A stretch of DNA of 64,000 nucleotides from Lederbergia citrea (GTDB taxonomy: Bacteria; Bacillota; Bacilli; Bacillales; Bacillaceae_C): positions 1-64,000 of the forward strand of contig NZ_JAGYPH010000004.1 in assembly GCF_018343525.1 (NCBI RefSeq). The letters run 5' to 3'. Below are positions 28,141 through 37,420 of the stretch, piece after piece. Positions within the stretch are counted from its first letter, which is position 1; every line of letters starts with the position of its first letter. The notes beneath the pieces were generated by a model that was given only the letters and a program-made list of their open reading frames with translations, had not been told where the DNA came from and did no database searches. A program made the position numbers and the translations under genes.

Positions 28141-29313
28141 TTAATCACCCTGTTTAGTTACTGCTGATTTTGCAAGAAGTCGATTCGCTACAAACTTTTG
28201 CATATATAAATTAAAATGTTTAGAGTGATAGATACGATGGATACTTTTGAATAGCACAGACTTTAAAGTGAGGTTAAAAAAGACATAGTTTACATTATAT
28301 TTATCTATAGTACCCCATTGCTGTTTATAACTTTCATTCCCTCTAGTAAAGTCCACTATTTCATATCCCTCTTTACATGCCTCGAGAATGAGATTATATA
28401 ATAAAAGATTGCCAACAGAGTACCTTTTAAATTTTATATTAAAGGCTGTAAGATAAAGATAGATCTTTTTTCCGTCTGTCTTTGCACATTCAACTGCTAC
28501 AATTTCGTCATTATGAATTAAGTAAGATAGATGTAATAAATTACTATTAAAGAGGTTTTTAGCTGCCAGTAATGCATGCTCTCTTTCTTCCTTCAATCTA
28601 AATCTACTTGGAGTATTTGTTTTTTCCCATCTTTCACAATGCAATTCAAAAAGCTTATTCATTATTGGTTCTATCTCGTCTGCAGTCACTACTTTACAAT
28701 AATTAAGGCTTCCATCTCTTTTTAATTTTCTTTCTTTAGATAGAACTTCTTTCACAAGCTTTTTATCAAATTTAAGTATTACTTCCTCAACATCTTTGTT
28801 GAGTATAAGAAATGGGCAAACGTCTGCTCTCTTTCTCTCAATCATTGCGTACTCCTCCGAAAGATGTGTATTCAAAAAAGAATCAAAGAATGAGTTCTCT
28901 GGTATATCTCCCCAAATTATGCAATCCCAATTTGATTTACCTTCATATATTTTATCTAATGCTTCACTAAGTATTTTCTCAGCCGAATATTCTTTTGATA
29001 AGATTGGAATTAAGTAGTCAGACAGTTCCGAACCCATAGGTTTTAAAATACAAAAACTTAATCCTGCAACTTTTACATGCGAGTAATAAAGTGGGATAAT
29101 TCCTATCGTTTCATTATTATTTCTTTTTCTTATTTCTATAATGTAAGGAGTGATATTTCTTTGTTTGCTTTTGTAGTCCCACCAACCTTTAATCCAATTA
29201 ATATCCTGAAAAGTTGTTATTTCACGGAATCCCTCTTTTAATTTTGCCCACTTTGGTAATATTTTTTCCAATGAATCAATTTGTTGATGTATGATTACCT
29301 CCATTTTTTCCAC
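28141..29313 (-). CDS. BioF2-like GNAT acyltransferase
   Basis: A 390-residue protein with two GNAT-like halves (Acetyltransf_6/CelD type). The C-terminal half carries NLLLYNLILEACKEGYEIVDFTRGNESYKQQWG, seen here as LLLYNLILEA and DFTRGNESYKQQW, the family hallmark. Such proteins acylate sugars or, in Fem-like relatives, add amino acids; the substrate here is unknown. The GTG start has AAAGGA upstream. It lies between a strong internal hairpin and the GT4 relic, so it looks like an insertion into a duplicated glycosyltransferase module. Confidence 0.8.
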   Translation of the reverse strand: MEKMEVIIHQQIDSLEKILPKWAKLKEGFREITTFQDINWIKGWWDYKSKQRNITPYIIEIRKRNNNETIGIIPLYYSHVKVAGLSFCILKPMGSELSDYLIPILSKEYSAEKILSEALDKIYEGKSNWDCIIWGDIPENSFFDSFLNTHLSEEYAMIERKRADVCPFLILNKDVEEVILKFDKKLVKEVLSKERKLKRDGSLNYCKVVTADEIEPIMNKLFELHCERWEKTNTPSRFRLKEEREHALLAAKNLFNSNLLHLSYLIHNDEIVAVECAKTDGKKIYLYLTAFNIKFKRYSVGNLLLYNLILEACKEGYEIVDFTRGNESYKQQWGTIDKYNVNYVFFNLTLKSVLFKSIHRIYHSKHFNLYMQKFVANRLLAKSAVTKQGD

Positions 29314-29341
29314 ATCATCCTTTCCTTAGTTTGATAGAATT

Positions 29342-29372
29342 AAAGGGATCTTTCAAATTGAAAGATCCCTTT
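29342..29372 (-). terminator. Internal terminator-like hairpin
   Basis: AAAGGGATCTTTCAA (29342-29356) and TTGAAAGATCCCTTT (29358-29372) are perfect 15-base inverted repeats. On the minus strand they are followed by TTTAATTC, only a short T run. It lies between the 29372 GT2, whose stop it overlaps, and the GNAT gene, in the middle of the long operon. Confidence 0.7.
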
Positions 29373-30427
29373 TAGATTATAGCTAATTTCGACAGAGTAT
29401 TAATAAAAGTCCTTTTTGGTTTACTTCTAATATACTGTTGTTCCCCTAACTGGTAAAGATAGTCAATATCATTATGATTTATGGCATTTAAATATTCCTT
29501 TGAAAAGAATCTAATCGAACCGGTATTATGAATACTCTCTATAACACTACAATGATTAACATATTCCCTTATTCGTTCCTTTATTTCTAACTTAGTAAGA
29601 TCACTAATAAATAAATTATACAAACACGTTTTAAACGTATTTAGTAACATAATACAAATACCATTATATTCAATTTCTTTTGTACTTTGAAAATACTGAT
29701 CAACAACTTCTTTCTGAATTTCGAAGCCGTTAACCATGTCATCAAATAAACTGGGCATATATTTGCTTGTAAGACCACCTAATCTATAATAATAAAGCGG
29801 TTTATCAATGACCTTAACCCTATCCGCCTTAAGGAACATTTCTAAATTGTAAAATAGATCATCCCCTAAAAAAGAAATCCTATCTAAATATTTTCCGCTA
29901 TTCCGAACTAATTCTTCTTTAAATAACTTTCCATGAAGGAATGCAGGAAATGGATGCCCATGCAAATAAGCTACCACTAAATCTTTTTTGACTTTTTCTT
30001 TATTGTAAATTTTATCTTCTTTAAAATATATACTATGGTTTTTTTGTTTTATTAGGCCTTTCCCTAACACTTTATAAGTATTGCATACAATGATATCAAG
30101 ATTATTCTTCGTTTCATTGTATAGTTCTTCTATCATTTTTCTATCTATCCAATCGTCCGCATCAACAAACAGAATATAATTAGATCTTGAACTTTCTACT
30201 CCTTTTCTCCTTGTAGCAACGCTTCCTTCATTTTTCTTGTCAATTACAATTACTCTGCTATCCTGCTGTCTATACTTCTTGCAAATTGACAAGCTATTAT
30301 CAGTCGAACCATCATTTACTAATATTAATTCAAAATCGCTAAAAGTTTGTTTAAGAATAGATTTTACACATTTATCCAATGTTTTCCCTGCATTATAGAT
30401 AGGAACGATTACACTAACCTTACTCAT
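29372..30427 (-). CDS. Family 2 glycosyltransferase, paralogue B
   Basis: A GT-A enzyme of about 351 residues with SVIVPIYNAGKTLDKC, NDGSTDNS and FVDADDW. It is paralogous to the 27021 gene along its whole length, most strongly in the N-terminal 95 residues. The ATG at 30427 has GAGGGG 6 bases upstream, inside the end of the GT4 before it (stop 30431-30433), so the pair is translationally coupled. The stop codon lies at the edge of a 15-bp hairpin. Confidence 0.88.
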   Translation of the reverse strand: MSKVSVIVPIYNAGKTLDKCVKSILKQTFSDFELILVNDGSTDNSLSICKKYRQQDSRVIVIDKKNEGSVATRRKGVESSRSNYILFVDADDWIDRKMIEELYNETKNNLDIIVCNTYKVLGKGLIKQKNHSIYFKEDKIYNKEKVKKDLVVAYLHGHPFPAFLHGKLFKEELVRNSGKYLDRISFLGDDLFYNLEMFLKADRVKVIDKPLYYYRLGGLTSKYMPSLFDDMVNGFEIQKEVVDQYFQSTKEIEYNGICIMLLNTFKTCLYNLFISDLTKLEIKERIREYVNHCSVIESIHNTGSIRFFSKEYLNAINHNDIDYLYQLGEQQYIRSKPKRTFINTLSKLAII

Positions 30428-30430
30428 CAA

Positions 30431-31600
30431 CTACCCCTCTTTCAGAATTCCCTCTAATGCCCTAATATTTTTTTCATAAGAAAAGAACTCCTTACGTTCT
30501 CCGCTTTTTAATCTGTAATAATCAATCAAATCACGGTTTGATATTATCTTCTTTAATCCTTGATAGATTCCGTTTTCAGTATTTTCAACTAATAAACCGT
30601 ATTTTCCATTTTCTAATATTTCTTTAGGGCCATTGCAATTAGTGCTTATTATAGGTAAATCCAAAATCATCGCTTCGGCAATTGACAAAGAAAACCCTTC
30701 CGTTATTGAAGGTGAAATATAAATGTTACACTTACTTATATATTTATATGGATTTTCCTTGAACCCTAACATCGCTACTTTATTATTCAAAAGAGGGTTA
30801 TTTTGAATTTTTTCCATTAAATTTACCTTTTCTGGTCCATCTCCCAAGATGATTAAATTAAAGTTATAACCTTCCTGGAATAACTTATTGCAAGCATCTA
30901 ATAATCTGTCTACCCCTTTTTCAATGCTTAATCTACAAGAACAAATAATTACCATATCAGATTTGAATTCATAATCTAATACTGCTTCATTTGATAGTTT
31001 AGTTATTTCATCATTATTGATAGGGTTATATAGTACATGACATCTATCTTCGGTACCATATTTATTACAAAATCTCTTTTTTGCAGCATTGGTCAGCAAC
31101 AGTATGTGATTAAACTTACTGTAAGTTCTATTTTTGTACCATATTTTAATTTTATTAAATATAGAGGGATTTTCTGTTTCTAGATATTCTAATCCTCCAT
31201 GAATCCACATCACTTTTTTACACTTGTTTACACTAATTGGATATGAGAAAACGTCTTTAGTAGTAACAATTATGTCATAAGATTCTTTCACAATGAATGA
31301 ATTGATTACTGTATGTGGGAAAAACATAAATAGATAATATAAAATTCTTTGATAAGCCCCTTTAGGAGGCTTATTAAATAAATATTGTATGTTCACCATT
31401 GCTGGAATCTTTTTAATGTTACTTATTTCTCCTTCTGTCTTATACATAATAAAAAGAGTAACATCAAAAATAGAATAATCGATCCCGTTCAATGTATTTA
31501 CAATAACTTTTTCTACTCCACCAATTGACATCACATCTGTGACTAACAAAAGCTTTTTTTTTTCAATAAAAACTTCCTCCCTATATTCATTCAGAAGCAT
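30431..31600 (-). CDS. Family 4 glycosyltransferase with poly-A start region
   Basis: A 389-residue GT-B enzyme. The retaining GT4 motif ITEGFSLSIAEAM (E-x7-E) lies near residue 300, and MSIGGVEKVIVN is in the acceptor domain. The ATG at 31600 overlaps the upstream stop codon (TAATG) but has no good ribosome site. A well-spaced GGGAGG precedes TTG at 31562, which is followed by ten A residues and is out of frame by one base. Paralogues begin MKKK-L, so the native start may need an eleven-A tract; the 13-residue extension from 31600 keeps the frame. Confidence 0.85.
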   Translation of the reverse strand: MLLNEYREEVFIEKKKLLLVTDVMSIGGVEKVIVNTLNGIDYSIFDVTLFIMYKTEGEISNIKKIPAMVNIQYLFNKPPKGAYQRILYYLFMFFPHTVINSFIVKESYDIIVTTKDVFSYPISVNKCKKVMWIHGGLEYLETENPSIFNKIKIWYKNRTYSKFNHILLLTNAAKKRFCNKYGTEDRCHVLYNPINNDEITKLSNEAVLDYEFKSDMVIICSCRLSIEKGVDRLLDACNKLFQEGYNFNLIILGDGPEKVNLMEKIQNNPLLNNKVAMLGFKENPYKYISKCNIYISPSITEGFSLSIAEAMILDLPIISTNCNGPKEILENGKYGLLVENTENGIYQGLKKIISNRDLIDYYRLKSGERKEFFSYEKNIRALEGILKEG

Positions 31601-32469
31601 TAAATTGTTTTCATTGTTAACGGTTGGCGATTCTCATTTTTCTCAGATAATACTGCATCAAGATCTACTCTTCTAAATACTTCGAGCATTCCGCCCCTAG
31701 TAGCATTATAAATTTTTATATGATTACGTTCGGCATATTTCTTCGCTTCTTTGTATGCGCTAATCATTTTTTCACCAGCTGATAAAAAGGTAGGATCTAC
31801 AAGACCGTATTCTTTGAAATGATGGTTCATATTACTAGAGTAGTTGCAATCAGCTCCAAGTAAATAAATTTCTTTAAAACCCATATATACTGCTATTTGA
31901 ATGAGGGAGTATGTAATGGAGTACCCATCATATACTACAGCAAAGGCATCATCGCTAAATTTTGTGTTATATTTTTGGTGATTCATATTATGGTTCAGCA
32001 AATTCAGTGGAAAAATAAAATGATTATCTGAAATATATTTATGATTTAAAATTACATCACCTATGAATGTACATTCGACATCTAATTTTTCTATATATTT
32101 CTCAAGCTTATTAAATACACTTATATCCTGAATACCATAATATGTTGGTCTCCAATCCGTTTCATCGAAAGCTAAACAGATTGAATTCATGCTAAAGGTA
32201 ACTTCATTGTCTAATTTTTCCAAATCTTCAATTGACAAACTCGGGCCTGTTGCTACAATAAAGCACCTCTCACCTTTATGCTTATTTTTTATATTTCTTA
32301 GCTTTTCATACCGACTGTTTCTATTAATATGTTTTACTCTTAAAAACTTATTAAAATTGAAACTAATAGTATCAATAACATAGGGATTGATAAAGTACTG
32401 TAACTTTCTTATTTGTTTAAGGAAATAGTATGTAAATTTATACCTTTTCAAAACCTCTTTTATTGTCAT
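31600..32469 (-). CDS. DUF115/MAF-type protein, candidate CMP-sugar transferase
   Basis: A 289-residue protein with CFIVATGPSLSIEDL (about 72-86) and the YLLGADCNYS segment. This resembles the DUF115 (MptE-like, MAF_flag10) core, which is also similar to GT42 sialyltransferases. MAF proteins are implicated in attaching CMP-activated nonulosonic acids to flagellin. No flagellin gene is near, and the cluster encodes a CMP-Kdo-type pathway, so a polysaccharide Kdo transferase is a reasonable but unproven role. GAGGTAGG precedes the ATG. No signal peptide is seen. Confidence 0.72.
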   Translation of the reverse strand: MTIKEVLKRYKFTYYFLKQIRKLQYFINPYVIDTISFNFNKFLRVKHINRNSRYEKLRNIKNKHKGERCFIVATGPSLSIEDLEKLDNEVTFSMNSICLAFDETDWRPTYYGIQDISVFNKLEKYIEKLDVECTFIGDVILNHKYISDNHFIFPLNLLNHNMNHQKYNTKFSDDAFAVVYDGYSITYSLIQIAVYMGFKEIYLLGADCNYSSNMNHHFKEYGLVDPTFLSAGEKMISAYKEAKKYAERNHIKIYNATRGGMLEVFRRVDLDAVLSEKNENRQPLTMKTI

Positions 32470-32485
32470 ACTTCCTACCTCATTT

Positions 32486-33370
32486 TCAAATGTTGGTTGA
32501 CTTATAAAATTCTTTTACTATTGGTAATGTTCTGCTCTTAGGGAGTTGATAATGCTCATTAATTTCTGTTTCGAGTTCCGACATATCAGCTTGCCGAATT
32601 GCCTCCCCTTGTAAGAAGAACTGTTCAACATCTTGCGAATGATGTGAAGCTAACATTTTTCTTTTTATTATTCGTTCTTCTTCTGAAATATCTATTTTTA
32701 TTTCTTTAAACTTAGTTGAAAGAGAGGGCAAAAACTTTATGTCTAGAGTCCCTAAAGGCTGTTCTAGGTTGTATTCGGCCCATTCAAACACATTAAAAAA
32801 GCCAATTTTATTACATACAGATTTAACAACCAAACTTGTCATATCATGATCGCCATGGCCACCTTCAATGCAATGAACATATATACGTCCCGGATTCAAT
32901 CTTTGTATGAGTGCATGAATATCCACAGAAATATTTTTCAAATACCGTTGTGTGCCTCCATCAGGATAACCAAGACAAATTATGTTTTCTTTTGGAATAT
33001 TTATTAGTGATAAAGCTTGGGCTGCCTCAAAGTATCTTATTTCGGACTTCTTTGTTGATTCATTGACTTTAAGTTTCCAACTTTCGCCATCCCTACCAGT
33101 TCCATTTGTGACAAAAATTACTTTTATGTTTTCACCATTCAAACTATGCCGATATAAAGTAGTACCTAGACCTAATACGTCATCATCAGGATGGGCTGCA
33201 AAGACGAGTACATCTGTATGATTGTTATGATCATTAAGCGGAAGTTTACGTCCCAACATTTTATATGGATATCTATATAATCCCCTGATATATTCTATCA
33301 TCTTGATGATATTTTCATTTCCATGTATTTTTTGTTTCAATTTAAAAATAAGCCTTTTAAACAGCAACAA
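32486..33370 (-). CDS. PIG-L/LmbE-family N-deacetylase
   Basis: About 294 residues. The zinc and catalytic motif AAHPDDDVLGLG lies near residue 55. CIEGGHGDHDMTS supplies the third metal His, and FVTNGTGRDGES is typical of the family. Members remove N-acetyl groups from GlcNAc conjugates, mycothiol precursors or antibiotics. In this locus it probably deacetylates an amino sugar of the polymer or a precursor. The TTG at 33370 has AAAGGTGA 7 bases upstream; a GTG at 33376 lies within that site. Confidence 0.85.
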   Translation of the reverse strand: MLLFKRLIFKLKQKIHGNENIIKMIEYIRGLYRYPYKMLGRKLPLNDHNNHTDVLVFAAHPDDDVLGLGTTLYRHSLNGENIKVIFVTNGTGRDGESWKLKVNESTKKSEIRYFEAAQALSLINIPKENIICLGYPDGGTQRYLKNISVDIHALIQRLNPGRIYVHCIEGGHGDHDMTSLVVKSVCNKIGFFNVFEWAEYNLEQPLGTLDIKFLPSLSTKFKEIKIDISEEERIIKRKMLASHHSQDVEQFFLQGEAIRQADMSELETEINEHYQLPKSRTLPIVKEFYKSTNI

Positions 33371-33406
33371 ATTCACTCACCTTTTTATAATATTGAGATC
33401 GAAGTG

Positions 33407-34573
33407 TTAGCCGACACTTTCAAATAATTTTTTTATTTCATAAGTAGTGTTAACATTAGTTCTTTTTAGGTTGTTTTTAAACTTTGTACATAAACTTGGA
33501 TTACTAATAAGGGTAATGAGAGCTGAATAAATTTCATTTTCATCGAATTTTTTAATTAGTCCATTATGTCCGCTCTCTATCTGTTCTCTAGCACCAACAA
33601 AATCTGTTGTTACAATCGGTTTATTGAACGCTCTTGCCTCGGCCAATGAGATACAATACCCTTCATGTCGAGAAGGCTGGACATAGACATCACATTGTTT
33701 TATATAGTTATAAGGATTTTTCTTTGTTCCTAACAGGATCAAGTGTTCCTCTAAACCAAATGTCTTTATCAAATTTTCGAGTACCGGCCGACTTTCACCT
33801 TCTCCAATACAATACCATCTAATATTGATTCCTTTTGATCTTAACTTCATGAGTATACTTGGTATAATGTCTTGCCCTTTCTCATAACTTAATCTTCCTA
33901 CAGTTAAAATACGGATACCATCGTATTGGTCATTGAAACCTTCATCTTTTTCTGCCATTTTAGCTAGTTGTTCCTTATCAAGGATATTGTAAAATACAGA
34001 TGTTTTATCTTTTAGATTAGGAAAAAGATTATTGAACTTGTTCATGGCGTATTCTGAAACACAAAATATTTTATCGTACTTCTCATAATATTCTTTATAA
34101 TCCTTTAGTTCCTTTACCCACTGGGAAACGTCACAGTGTATCCAAGCAATCTTTGTTTTAGCTCTTAAATGTTTCATCACAAATACTACTGGAAAAGATG
34201 CTGGTGCTTGGTAAGCAATTGCTAAGTCATATTCTGATTCAATCTTTGGAATAATTTTAGAGTGATAAAAATCTTGGTTATATGCGCCTTCAGCCATTCT
34301 AGCTCGAAGCGTATACCAACCTATTTTAAAAGCGCGAATAAATTTACCACTCTTTGTATAATTCCATATCTTTTCTATTCTAGATTTTTCATAACCATAT
34401 AAACAATCGACCTTTATATGATCTGGAATCTCATCTTCAAGCTCGCCACCAGTCCCCATCACTAAGACTGTTACATCATACTTTTCTTTTGGTATAGATT
34501 TCAGCATTGAAATCAATGACTTTTCTATACCTCCCATAACCATTCTTCTAGTTACAATAACTATTTTTTTCAT
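33407..34573 (-). CDS. Family 4 glycosyltransferase (GGIEKSL group)
   Basis: A 388-residue GT-B retaining transferase with MGGIEKSLISML, IAWIHCDVSQW, ILTVGRLSYEKGQD and the E-x7-E motif RHEGYCISLAEAR. It belongs to a group of near paralogues with the genes at 37421, 38697, 39913 and 45295. AAAGGGGG precedes the ATG. The donor sugar cannot be read from sequence. It lies between the ABC exporter and the deacetylase. Confidence 0.9.
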   Translation of the reverse strand: MKKIVIVTRRMVMGGIEKSLISMLKSIPKEKYDVTVLVMGTGGELEDEIPDHIKVDCLYGYEKSRIEKIWNYTKSGKFIRAFKIGWYTLRARMAEGAYNQDFYHSKIIPKIESEYDLAIAYQAPASFPVVFVMKHLRAKTKIAWIHCDVSQWVKELKDYKEYYEKYDKIFCVSEYAMNKFNNLFPNLKDKTSVFYNILDKEQLAKMAEKDEGFNDQYDGIRILTVGRLSYEKGQDIIPSILMKLRSKGINIRWYCIGEGESRPVLENLIKTFGLEEHLILLGTKKNPYNYIKQCDVYVQPSRHEGYCISLAEARAFNKPIVTTDFVGAREQIESGHNGLIKKFDENEIYSALITLISNPSLCTKFKNNLKRTNVNTTYEIKKLFESVG

Positions 34574-34592
34574 TTAGTAAAAACCCCCTTTC

Positions 34593-36371
34593 TTACATGG
34601 CTGACCGTCCCAACTTTTTTTCGACTGCTATGAGTCTACCGTTATTAATTTTGAATACAGTATCACAATTTTCAATTGTACTTAGTCTATGCGCGATAAT
34701 AATCAGCGTCTTTTCCCCTTTTAAGCCATCAATGGCCTTCATAATTTCTTTTTCTGTTTCATTATCTAGTGCTGATGTTGCTTCATCCATAAATAGTATT
34801 TCCGGATTATGGTACAAAGCCCGAGCAATTCCAATGCGTTGGCGTTGCCCCCCAGAAAGCCTCACTCCCCGTTCTCCCACTGAAGTGTCTAATTTATTGG
34901 GGAGGGCTTCAACAAATTCCTTCAATTGTGCCTGATCTAGGGCTCTCCAAACTTCTTGGTCGTCGATCTGTTCACCATCCATCCCAAATGCAACATTCCC
35001 CCGGATTGAATCATCAGATAGAAATATAGATTGAGGGATATAACCAATTTTCTGTTGCCATAAAGATTTTAAATTATTTAAATTTTCTCCATCTACAAGG
35101 ACGCTGCCTTTATCCGGACGAAACAATCCAAGGATAATATCAACAAGGGTTGTTTTTCCAGCACCGGATTCGCCAATAAATGCAACCGATTGGCCAATTG
35201 GAATCGTTAAAGAAATATCCTTTATTGAATATTCCTTTTGATTTGAATAACGAAAAGAGACTTCGCTTAAATCTATTGAATCATTAAAATATTTCCCCTC
35301 CTTATTAGATAATAATTCAATACCATTAGTAGGATTACTATTTGAATACTCCTCTTTATTCATAAACAAATCCTCATAAATAACGGCTAATGCGGGTTGA
35401 CTATACCGTATAGTTGTTATCATTGCCATAATTCGATTGATCGAAGGCATAAGTCGAAATGCTGCCATAGCAAAGAGGGCCATTGTCGATACAATTTGAG
35501 ATGTATTTGTACCTTGAAAAATAATAATTAGCATAGTGATAAGGACAATAGATACTAATAAAGTTTCAATAAAAAGTCTAGGTGTTTGATCTAACATCAT
35601 CATATAACGACTATTATTTGCGCTAATTTGACTTTGTTTTGTATATGCATTAACAAAGAAGTTTTCTTTTCCCGATACTTTTACTTCTTTGCTTGCTCCC
35701 AAACCCTGATTAACCCATTTAATCATCAATCCACTTACTTTGTGTTGCTCTTTTCCTAACGCATTCATTTTTTTGCGAAAAACTTTAAAGAATAAAAAAA
35801 CACTTCCACCTAATAAGATAGAAGCTGTTACTGTCGCTACCGGAGCCGTTACTAATAACATAGATAAAATACAAATGACCACAAATAATTCTGTTAATAA
35901 CTGAAATCCAGACATCATTATTCCTTGCAAAACCCTTGGTACTTCTCCATTTACATTTCTAAGTAAATTTGCTGTATTCCTTTGTAAATGAAATGTATAT
36001 GGTTTTGTTAAGTATTCTTCAAACAATCTTCGCGATAGTGTTACTTGTTGATTTAAAATTATTCTGTTTTGTGTGTATAGATATAGAAGAATATATAAAT
36101 TCTTTATGACAAATACCATTAGTAACAATATGACCGAAAAGATCATAAATGAAGTGGTTGATTGAAAATTAAACAACTCGAATACATAAGCCAAAGCTGC
36201 TTGTTCTTTTATGGCTTCTGGATTAGTTACAATGCCGACAAGAGGAACAATTAATCCTATTCCCAATGTTTCAAACAACGCTGCAATTATCATCATGAAA
36301 AATAATAATAATAACTTTTTCTTCTCTCTTTTGTTAAATAGAACAAGCAATTTTTTGATATTTCCGCTCAA
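34593..36371 (-). CDS. PglK/MsbA-like ABC exporter, candidate flippase
   Basis: A half-transporter of about 592 residues. A six-helix membrane domain (about 15-305) is followed by an ATPase with GESGAGKTTL, LSGGQRQR and [12 protein letters not shown]. Its place among glycosyltransferases suggests it moves lipid-linked oligosaccharide across the membrane, as Campylobacter PglK does. No Wzx/EpsK-type flippase was found in the window. The TTG at 36371 has GAAGGTG about 8 bases upstream; a TTG at 36431 gives a 612-residue form and cannot be excluded. Confidence 0.85.
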   Translation of the reverse strand: MSGNIKKLLVLFNKREKKKLLLLFFMMIIAALFETLGIGLIVPLVGIVTNPEAIKEQAALAYVFELFNFQSTTSFMIFSVILLLMVFVIKNLYILLYLYTQNRIILNQQVTLSRRLFEEYLTKPYTFHLQRNTANLLRNVNGEVPRVLQGIMMSGFQLLTELFVVICILSMLLVTAPVATVTASILLGGSVFLFFKVFRKKMNALGKEQHKVSGLMIKWVNQGLGASKEVKVSGKENFFVNAYTKQSQISANNSRYMMMLDQTPRLFIETLLVSIVLITMLIIIFQGTNTSQIVSTMALFAMAAFRLMPSINRIMAMITTIRYSQPALAVIYEDLFMNKEEYSNSNPTNGIELLSNKEGKYFNDSIDLSEVSFRYSNQKEYSIKDISLTIPIGQSVAFIGESGAGKTTLVDIILGLFRPDKGSVLVDGENLNNLKSLWQQKIGYIPQSIFLSDDSIRGNVAFGMDGEQIDDQEVWRALDQAQLKEFVEALPNKLDTSVGERGVRLSGGQRQRIGIARALYHNPEILFMDEATSALDNETEKEIMKAIDGLKGEKTLIIIAHRLSTIENCDTVFKINNGRLIAVEKKLGRSAM

Positions 36372-36432
36372 ATCTTTCACACCTTCTCTCTTTTTAACTC
36401 GCTTCAAAATAATATACTTAACAATAGACAAT

Positions 36433-37407
36433 TCATACTTTTCTTCTCCCTAATACTAGATTAATAACGCGATTATATAATAACGGGTGAATCTTCGCGG
36501 CAATCAGCAGAATTTTAACTGTCTTCGGATATTCAAGCAGTCTTATTGTTTTATTAAAATTTATGTTTAAAATTTCTATCACGCTATAATATTCATTTTT
36601 ATATTTGTGAAAGTCCCCATTAAGAGATATCAAATTCAAAATAATCATCGCGTGATTAGCAAGTTTTAATATTACCAGTTGGGATAACTGTGGATAATTC
36701 ACTTTTATTAACTGATGCATCTCGTTATATATTAATACGGCATCAATTCTTAAGTTTTTAATAGCCAAATCCATGATACTGTTTTCACGTTTAATATAGT
36801 GATATTTTGGTAATCCTATGCTGCAGACACGTTGACTTTTATGAATCACTTTATATGTGAATGCTGTATCTTCATATATCCTTCCCACAGGAAATCTTAT
36901 ATCATTCAATAGATTTCGCTTAATTAATTTTGTCCATACAACTTCATCATATAGTTCACCTTTAAGTATTTCCTTCATTGCTTCGTTTCTATCATGTATT
37001 GTTAATGGATGCGTACCATTAATAACTGTTTTATCAGTAAAATAGATAGTACTAGTACAGCTTGATATTTCACAATCATTTTCAGTACACATATTGTAGA
37101 GTAGTTCATACATATCCGGTTCAATCCAATCGTCACTATCGACAAAACCAATATAATCTCCTTGAGCAATTTCTAAACCGGCATTCCTTGCATCTGCTAG
37201 TCCTCCATTTTCTTTATGAATAACTTTAATTCTTGCATCTCTTTTTGCATATTCATCACAAATTTCTCCACAACAATCTGGAGATCCATCATTTACAAGG
37301 ATTAACTCAAATTCTTTAAAGGTCTGGGCAAGTATGGAATTAATACATTTATGAATATATTGCTCCACCTTATAAACTGGAACAATAATACTTATTTTCG
37401 GTGCCAT
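36433..37407 (-). CDS. Family 2 glycosyltransferase
   Basis: A GT-A enzyme of about 324 residues with ISIIVPVYKVEQYIHKC, NDGSPDC and the DxD motif FVDSDDW, then a helical C-terminal part. The ATG at 37407 (MAPKISII) has AAAGGA about 9 bases upstream and lies 14 bases after the preceding GT4 stop; the frame runs open to 37455. The VEQYIHKCINSIL motif is common in capsule GT2 enzymes of the galactosyl/glucosyl type, but donor specificity is unknown. Confidence 0.88.
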   Translation of the reverse strand: MAPKISIIVPVYKVEQYIHKCINSILAQTFKEFELILVNDGSPDCCGEICDEYAKRDARIKVIHKENGGLADARNAGLEIAQGDYIGFVDSDDWIEPDMYELLYNMCTENDCEISSCTSTIYFTDKTVINGTHPLTIHDRNEAMKEILKGELYDEVVWTKLIKRNLLNDIRFPVGRIYEDTAFTYKVIHKSQRVCSIGLPKYHYIKRENSIMDLAIKNLRIDAVLIYNEMHQLIKVNYPQLSQLVILKLANHAMIILNLISLNGDFHKYKNEYYSVIEILNINFNKTIRLLEYPKTVKILLIAAKIHPLLYNRVINLVLGRRKV

Positions 37408-37420
37408 TATTCCAATCCTT

